From positions 9,462,816 to 9,526,815 of the forward strand of contig NC_134659.1 in assembly GCF_030463565.1 (NCBI RefSeq): DNA of 64,000 nucleotides, given 5' to 3'. This DNA comes from Pelecanus crispus. Its lineage: Eukaryota; Chordata; Aves; Pelecaniformes; Pelecanidae. A program made the translations under genes and the position numbers. Shown here piece after piece: positions 57,542-64,000 of the stretch. A model generated the notes under the pieces. That model ran no database searches and had not been told where the DNA came from. It saw only the letters and a list, made by a program, of their open reading frames with translations. The number at the start of each line of letters is the position of its first letter. Positions within the stretch are counted from its first letter, which is position 1.

Positions 57542-60500
57542 CTACGGTGGTCTCCCTGGCACTTGCCTGAGCCTCCCAGCACCCCTTGAAGGGCCATGCT
57601 TCCCCACAGGGTCTCCTGGGGGCCTTCCTGAGCACCCCAGGACCCAGTGAAGTTCCCTGCAGCCCCCCCGGAGACCCTCCTGACCCCTCCTGCCCCAGGA
57701 CCCCGTGAAGGTCACAGCTGGCCCCCCAGGGACTCTCCCAAGCCCCCCCACCCACAACCCCATGAAGGTCTCTGCTCCACCCTGGGGACCCACAGGGGCT
57801 TTGCCGGGAGGGGGACAGCAGGTGACACAGTGGGGGCTCAGCATCTCCCCCAGGCCAGTGCATGGAGGCGGGTGGGCAGCATCGCACAGCTGCCCACGGT
57901 GCTCAAGGCAGCAGTGCAGCCCAGGTGGGACAGACGCCAGCCCCTCCCCCGCAGCCCCCAGCACCCAGCACCCAGCAGCAATGGTCCCCGTTGAATCGCT
58001 GTCCCCACCACGCAGCACCGCCCTGGTACAGAGGTCCTCCCAGCATCTGCTGGCTGCCAGCAGGGCCTCCAGGGCCACCATGGTCACGTCATGGCCGCTG
58101 CAGCCTGGCCACCCCTCCAGCACCCAGCCCAGGTGTGCCGCATCCTGCTCGGCTGGTGACAGAAGGGATGGCACCCGTGGTGGGCCATGACCCTCCAGAA
58201 GCCCCCAGGATTCCAGGTACCTGCAAGGACATGGGGACATTCAGGTCACTGGGAACACTGGAGTCATTGAGGACATGGGGACACTGGGTCACTGGGGATA
58301 TTGGGGTCACCAGGGACACTGGGGTCACCAGGGACACTGGAGATATTGGGGTCATTGGTGTCACTGGTGACAACGGGGTAACCAGTGACACTGGGGGGCA
58401 CTGGGCTGCGGCTCTCCAGCAGAGAGCGCTTTGTGGGCACCAGTGACCCCCTGAGCCACTCGCAGTGTCCTCACCAACCCCTCCCAGTGCTCCCAGTGAC
58501 CCCACAGAACCCTCCTAGTACCCCCTCACCAGTGCCAGGTGTCCCTGAAGAAGGGCCAGGCAGCTGTATTGTCACCCACGGTCACCCCAGCACCCTCCAC
58601 GTAGTCCCATGCAAGGGGCAGGACCCGCAGCAGCTCGGCCCCCCCAGCGCTCTGCCAGCCCCCCCCCCGAGCCCCCAAAGCGGGCCACCGCCAGAGTGCC
58701 AAGGTACCCTGTGGGGACACGGGTCTCAGGGGCGCCCCAGTGTCCCCTCCTCCCCTGTCCCCCAAGGCCTGACACCCACCAGTGGGGTGGTGGTGGGCCA
58801 TGTGTCCACTCTCGATGCTCACCCGGAGCAGCATCGGCAGCTCCCAGGCATGCGGGTACCTGCATTGGCATCAGCCCTGTCCCCATCCTCCCCTGTCCCC
58901 TCCCTGTGCCCCTATCCCCAGCCTCGTCCCTATCCCCATCATGCCACCCTTGTCCCCACTGTCCTTATCCCTCTTGTCCCCATCCCCCCTGGCCCTGCCA
59001 CCTCCATGTCCCCCTCTCATCTGCCCTGTGACCCCTATGTCCCTTCCTCCCTATTGCTGTCCTCCATCCCTAGGGCTCCCTGTCCCCACTCCCCCAGTTC
59101 AGACATCCCCGCCCTGCCCCCATCCCCACTGTTCCCAGCCTACCAGCACCAGCACCAGCACCAGCATATCCCCAATCCATGGTCCTTGTCCTCTCCAGCT
59201 CCAACACCCCCCATGTCCCCATTCTCCTCTGTGTCCCCATTACCCCACCTTTTACACCCCCATGTCCCTGTTACCCCCATTCCCCATCGCCCCATGTCCC
59301 CTTCCCTCCAGCTCTGACACCCCCATGTCCCTATCCCCCAAACTCTGACACCCCCATGTCCCCATCACTATGTCCTCCCCATCCACCCTTGTCCCTGTCT
59401 CCCCATGTCCCCACCCCCCAGGTCTGATAGCTTTGTGTCCCCATCCCTGTCCTCTCTGTGTCCCTCTCCCTTCCAGCTCTGACACCCCTGTGTCCCCAGC
59501 CCTGACACCCTCCTGTCCCCATCCCTCCAGCTCTGACACTCCCATGTCCCCATCCCGCCCCACCACTGTCCCTTCCTGTGTCCCTGTCCCTACCTGAGGC
59601 CGATGGCCAGGCTACGCATGGCAGCCCCACAGCCAGTGCCGGTGGGGTTGAAGGGGATGCAATAGCCCTCGGGCTCCCCAGGCTGCAGCTGTGAGGTGCC
59701 TGGGGGGGTCGGGGGCGTGAGACCCGCTGACACCCTCTGACTCCCCACAGACCCCACTCACCCAGCATGCTGGTGGGCCCCGGCTTGCGGCCTTCCATGT
59801 CACCCATGGCGGCCACGTAGCGGCAAGCCAGCTCCTGCAGGAGGGGTTCCCCCTCCAGGCCTGGGGGGGGGGAGGGGGGTACTGAAGCCCCCCTTGGGTC
59901 ACCCAAACTGGAGGGGAGGGAAAGGCCCCATGCACCCCTCAAAACTCAAGGGGAAGATGACACCCCCCATGGACTCCTAAAAGTGGAGGGAAAAGGGGAC
60001 ACCTCCCATGGACCCCCCAAAACTAAAGCGAAAGGGTGACACCCCCCCCATGGATGCCTCAGTACTGAAGGGAAAAGGGGACACCACCCATGGGTGTCAA
60101 CACTGGAGGGGAAGGGTGACATCCCCCATGCACACCCCCAACAGGAGGGGAAGTGGGACAGCATCCACAAACATCCCAAAAGTCAAGAGAAATGGGCAAT
60201 CCTCCTGAGCACCCCAAATCGGGTGGGAAAGGGATAACCACACCCTCCGGGCCCCCAGAATTGGGAGGGGGAAATGAGCTCTCCCCCAACACCCAGTATA
60301 GGAGGAAAGGGAACACAAATTCCCACAAACTGTGGGGAAAAATAGGACACACACACCCCCTCCGAGGGGAAATGGGGACACCCCCCAATTTTTTTTGGGT
60401 GGGGGAAATAGGGAGCCTCACTGGAGGTCCTAAAAGGGGGGTGGAATTAGGATGCCCCCAAACCCCCTACAGGGTTGGCTGGAGACCCCCAAAAAGCCCC

Positions 60501-61089
60501 TCCCAGGGACCCTCCAGTCTGGGTCAGGTGTATAACAGGGACCCCTGAACCCCCTCAGGAATCCCCCTAAGCAGCTCAGAGGTATAAAACCTCCCCAGAG
60601 ACCCCCCCCATACAGCCCAGGGGCACAAAGGGGACCCCCAAACACCACCCCAGACCCCCACCATGCAGCCCAAGGCATACAACAGGGACCTCCAACCCCC
60701 GCCCCAGGGAACCCGCATGCAGCCCAGGGGTATAATAGGGACACCCCACCCCCCTGGAACACTCCACTGTGGGCCCTGGGGCACAATGGTGATGCCATCC
60801 CCTGGGGACCCTCCCCTGCATCTGTGGGGTGCAATGGAGACCCCTGCGGCCCCCCCTCCCCGACCTGTGGCCAGGCCCTCAGCAGTCACGAGGTGGAGGA
60901 CGGTGTCATCACTGACAGGCCACTCGGGGGGCTCAAGGGTGATGGCCTCCAGCCCCCCCAGCTCAGCCAGCTCGGCGTGGATCTGGGGTCCCGAGGTGCA
61001 ATACTCCCAGCAGCCCCCCCCGGTACCCAAGCGCATCCCCCACCCTGCTCAGCACCATGGCCTCTTCATAAGCTTCCACCGAGGGCACC
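57542..61089 (-). CDS. ADPRH: ADP-ribosylarginine hydrolase-like gene (two apparent frameshifts)
   Basis: The protein belongs to the ADP-ribosylglycohydrolase (ARH) family, which removes ADP-ribose from arginine using a binuclear magnesium centre. Exons in coding order are about 60865-61089, 59762-59860, 59594-59699, 58780-58859, 58530-58708 and 57542-58220. All have GT-AG borders and compatible phases. Motifs run in family order: [13 protein letters not shown], the metal-binding [61 protein letters not shown] and the catalytic [12 protein letters not shown] near 57985-58010. Two G-runs, at 61014-61021 (exon 1) and about 58640-58646 (exon 5), each hold one base more than the frame allows. With those corrected the frame would be about 444 residues, longer than the roughly 357 of human ADPRH. 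The excess is a C-terminal extension of doubtful reality. The start may be the ATG at 61058 or lie in an unseen upstream exon. ADPRH versus ADPRHL1 is not settled, though SDDT and GGDSDST favour ADPRH. Confidence 0.78.
58235..58400. repeat. GGGACACTGGGGTCACCA minisatellite in ADPRH-like intron 5
   Basis: Repeats of about 12 bp, alternating GGGGACACTGG and GGTCACCAGGG, fill most of this short intron. Confidence 0.8.
58870..59590. repeat. CCCCATGTCCC-type minisatellite in ADPRH-like intron 3
   Basis: Dense imperfect repeats of CCCCATGTCCC, CCCCATCCC and CTCCAGCTCTGACACCCC fill the intron between exons 3 and 4. The long proline-rich open frames here are translations of the repeat. Confidence 0.85.
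59935..60860. repeat. G/C-skewed minisatellites in ADPRH-like intron 1
   Basis: From 59935 to about 60440 the motif is TGGAGGGGAAGGGGACACCCCCCATG with variable spacing. From 60440 to about 60860 it changes to CAGCCCAGGGGTATAACAGGGACCCCC at roughly 55-65 bp spacing. No exon is visible in between. Confidence 0.75.
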
Positions 61090-61239
61090 CTGGGGGAAAC
61101 AGCGGGGCTTCAGGGGGGAGCCAGCGGTAGGGGGTATGCCGGGAGCCCCCAGAGGCACTCACATCTCCTTGATTGTGGTAGCAGCTGGGGACACCCACCA
61201 GGTCCGAGGCATGGGGCCAGCACTGGCCAGGGGCCCTTA

Positions 61240-61680
61240 AGGAGGATGAGGACACCCCAGGGGTTGGGGGTGGGGATGGGGGCACTGTCCCCATGGCGAT
61301 GGGGATGAGTGGTGAGGAACCCCAGGGCCTCTGTCCCTGGGGGGTGGCAGGGAGGGAAAAGGCTCTAGGGGGGCCCAAAAGGCACTGGGAGGGGACTGGG
61401 GGCCTCCAGGGAGCACCCAGAGGGGCATGGAGGAACATGGATGGGGGCATACCCAAAGAAGGCTGGGGGACACCCAAGAGGGAGACAGGGGACACCGAAA
61501 GGGGCCTGAGAGCTACCCAAAGGGGCATGGAGGCACATGGGAGGGGCATCCAAAGGGGCACACGGGTGGCACCCAAAAGGGCTGGGGGGTACCCAAAGGG
61601 ACACCCAGAGTTGACAGAGGCCTCAAAAGAATTTGGGGCACAGAGAGATGGGGGCAGGTCACCTCCAAACCCCATGAGTC
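61240..61680. repeat. G-rich degenerate repeats upstream of the ADPRH-like gene
   Basis: Imperfect copies of CACCCAAAGGGGCATGGAGG alternate with G-rich spacers. No gene feature is seen. On the minus strand this is the region just upstream of the first recognisable coding exon. Confidence 0.65.
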
Positions 61681-61689
61681 TCAGCTACA

Positions 61690-63190
61690 ACAGACACAGG
61701 GCACCACGAACCTATGGGTGATGGCCATGAGAAGGCACCCCAGGGTCAGAACAAGGGCCAAGAACCACAAAACCCCACGGGTAATGGCCCAGACAGGCAC
61801 AGGGCACACCAAACCCAGTGGATCAGGTCCAGAACAGGAGCAGGGCACCCCCAAGGCAAGTTGGTCCTGGAAAGAGAGGGGGCCAGAAAACCCCACAGCT
61901 CAAGGTTCAGGGGCAGGGATCCCCAAAATACCTCAGATCAGGGCCAGTATAGGGGCAGAGTACCCCCAAACCGCACTTGTAGCGGCCAAGACAGGGGTAG
62001 AGAACCCCAAACCTCGCAGGCCAGGGCCATGACAGGGACAAGGCAGCTTGACATCCCTGTGGGTCGTGGCCAGGTCAGGGGCCCCAGACCCCACGGATCA
62101 CAGCCAATACAGAGCCAGGGCCCCCCCAACAGACTGTGGATCAGGGATAGGACAGAGACAGGGAAACCCAAAAATCCATGGGTCAACCCCAAAACCTCAT
62201 GGGTCAGGTCCAGGACAGGGGCAGGGCACCCCCAAACTCTGTGGGTCAGGGCAGTGAAAGGGCAGGGCACCCCCAAAGACCATGAGTCAGGGGGATGGTA
62301 CAGGACAGGGGCAGGGTACCCAAAATCCAGTGCATGAGGGCAGGACAAGCAAAGGTCACCCCCAAGCCCTGATCATTTTGGCCTGGCCACGGGATGGGCA
62401 CCCCCAAACATTGCTGATCAACGCAAGGGCAGGGACAGGGCACCCTCAAATCCCCCAGGTCATGGTCAGCACAGGGGCAGGGCCTTCCCAAAACCCCACG
62501 TGTCAGGGCCAGGACAGAGACATGGCACCACAAAGCCCCTGGGTCAGGGCCAGGAAAGGGGCACAGCACTCCGAAAACTTGCAGGTCATGGCCAAAACAG
62601 GGGCAGGGTACCCCCAAACGTCATGAGTCAGGGAAATGAAAGGGGCAAGGCACTTCCTACCCTACAGGTCTGGGCCAGGTCAGTGGCAGGACACCCCAAA
62701 ACCCCATGGGTCAGCATCAGGACACAGTCTGGGCACCCCATGAGTCATGGACCAGACAGGGACAGGGCACCCCAAACCCTGTGGATCACAGCCAATACAG
62801 GGGCTGGGCACCCCCAGACTCTGCATGTCAGGACCAGAAGAGGGGCGGGCAGACACCCCCAGACACTGCAGTTCTATGCCAAGACAGGGCAAGGGCCACC
62901 ACAAATCCTGCAGGTGATGGCCTAGAAAGGGGCAGTGCACCCTAAATTCCAGTGAGTCTCAGCAGCAGCAGGGAAAGGGCACCCCCAAACCCCACACAAA
63001 AGGGCCAGTACCAGGCCAGGGCACCCCAAAACCCCATGAGTCAGGGCCAGGACAGGGGCAGGGCACCCCCAAACCCCACATGTCAGGGCCAGGATCAGGG
63101 TCAGGTCACCCGCAAACTCTGCAGGTCATTCCCTGGACAGGGGAAGGGACAGGCACCCCCACACCCCATGGGTGCCAGCCAGAGCAAGGA
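61690..63190. repeat. ~53-bp minisatellite (about 28 degenerate copies)
   Basis: The core CCCCATGGGTCAGGGCCAGGACAGGGGCAGGGCACCCCCAAA recurs at roughly 50-56 bp through the whole stretch, with many substitutions. Long open frames on both strands arise from the low frequency of stop triplets in the unit. Confidence 0.85.
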
Positions 63191-63224
63191 AGGATGCCAC
63201 CAACCCTTTTGGCGCCTATGCAGG

Positions 63225-63640
63225 TGCTTTTGTTTTCACTTGTAGCTCAGTGTCTGAGACAGCAGAATCAAGCTCTTGACAGTCACAGGTTCTTGTTACA
63301 TCACATGTGGCTGAGTAGCAAATGATGCAGGGTCAGGCCTCTGGCTCATGCAGCTGCTTATGATGTCAGTGCTGGCTGAGAAGCAGCTTTGACAGGATCA
63401 GGTCCTCAACTTTTGCATGTGCTTGTGATGTCACTCGAGGCTGGGTAGCTCATAAGGCAGGATGAGGCCCCTGGATTGCGCAGACGCTTGTGATGTCATG
63501 TGTGGCTTAGTGGCTGATAGGGCAGAACCAAGCACCTCGCATCTGGAAGTACTTTAGAGTAGTCACTTGAGTCACAGCAACTGCTATGGCAGGGTCAGGC
63601 CCCTGACTTGTGCAGGTGCTTTTGACGTCTGTGACTGCTC
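63225..63640. repeat. ~65-bp tandem repeat with TGATGTCA core (about 6 copies)
   Basis: The recurring pattern is TGCAGGTGCTTGTGATGTCA, then TGTGGCTGAGTAGCTGATAGGGCAG, then AATCAAGCCCCTGGCT. Core positions lie near 63297 (ATCACATG variant), 63361, 63428, 63491, 63556 (degenerate) and 63625 (GACGTCTG variant). The unit is unlike the adjacent G-rich minisatellite in base composition. Confidence 0.75.
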
Positions 63641-64000
63641 ATTCAGCTCCTGCTCCAACTTTGTCTAACACAGCTCATGCTAAGGCCTCACGGGTGCTGG
63701 CAGCAGCACCATTAGGGCAAAGCAGGAGCACCACGTAGGCAGGACAGGTTGCCAGAAAGAGCCAAAAGGGTGCATTGAGTTTGCATGGCAAGACTGTGGT
63801 AGCGAGGGGGCTACAGGGGTGGCTTCTGTGAGAAGATGCCAGAAGCTGCTCCCAGGTCCAACAGAGCCAATGCCAGCCAGCTCTAAGACAGACCCACCAC
63901 TGGCCAAGGCTGAGCCAACCAGCGACGACGGTCATGCCTTTGTGACAAGATATTTAAGAAGGGGGGAAAAACTGCTGCGCAACAGCAGCCAGAGGGAGGA
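63641..64000. other. Right end, nothing recognised
   Basis: Open frames on the minus strand (63675-63935 and 63680-63907) have no recognisable domain. No RNA gene or repeat is seen. Confidence 0.4.

Noticed and set aside
58385..59317. 310-codon proline/serine-rich plus-strand open frame
   Set aside because: It is a translation of the CCCCATGTCCC minisatellite inside introns of the opposite-strand ADPRH-like gene.
61293..62625. Long glycine/glutamine-rich open frames on both strands
   Set aside because: They are translations of degenerate minisatellites, which rarely contain stop triplets. There is no domain, start context or splice evidence.

Overview
The window looks like avian nuclear DNA, probably from a small GC-rich chromosome. 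The evidence is a CR1 LINE with the bird-type 3' end, a family of endogenous-retrovirus (ERV) LTRs of the kind common in bird genomes, GC-rich introns packed with minisatellites, and split genes with GT-AG introns. The species cannot be told from the sequence.

Layout. 1-1286 is unique AT-rich flank with no recognisable gene. 1287-49758 is a head-to-tail tandem array of an ~11.65-kb unit: four full units (1287-12961, 12962-24614, 24615-36268, 36269-47921) and a 1.84-kb partial fifth (47922-49758). Each full unit is in effect one minus-strand gene. It holds a CCAAT/GC-box CpG island at its right end, an ERV 5' LTR plus gag-region remnant, a second LTR in the opposite orientation, and then up to eleven exons of a SUN-domain protein. 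The protein has a membrane segment, a short coiled-coil stalk and a complete C-terminal SUN domain. SUN proteins sit in the inner nuclear membrane, bind KASH proteins and build LINC complexes; short members (SPAG4, SUN3, SUN5) work in spermatids. The window thus carries four apparently complete, nearly identical tandem SUN genes and one 5'-truncated copy. This array is the most remarkable content.

49759-57400 is ordinary flank: a 5'-truncated CR1 on the plus strand (51625-52925), a possible terminal exon of an unidentified tail-anchored membrane protein (53591-53834, minus), a CpG island with an 18-bp repeat (55530-55830), a CR1 fragment (minus) and a ~1.1-kb minisatellite.

57542-61089 (minus) is an ADP-ribosylarginine hydrolase-like gene (ADPRH/ARH family) in six exons with compatible splice phases. 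Two G-runs each appear to carry one base too many, so it is either a pseudogene or affected by consensus errors. Its introns and upstream region are almost entirely minisatellite, followed by a ~65-bp tandem repeat with a TGATGTCA core (63225-63640) and ~360 bp without recognisable content.

Nearly all long open frames in the array on the plus strand, and the proline-rich frames over the minisatellites, are by-products of GC-rich sequence and are not annotated.
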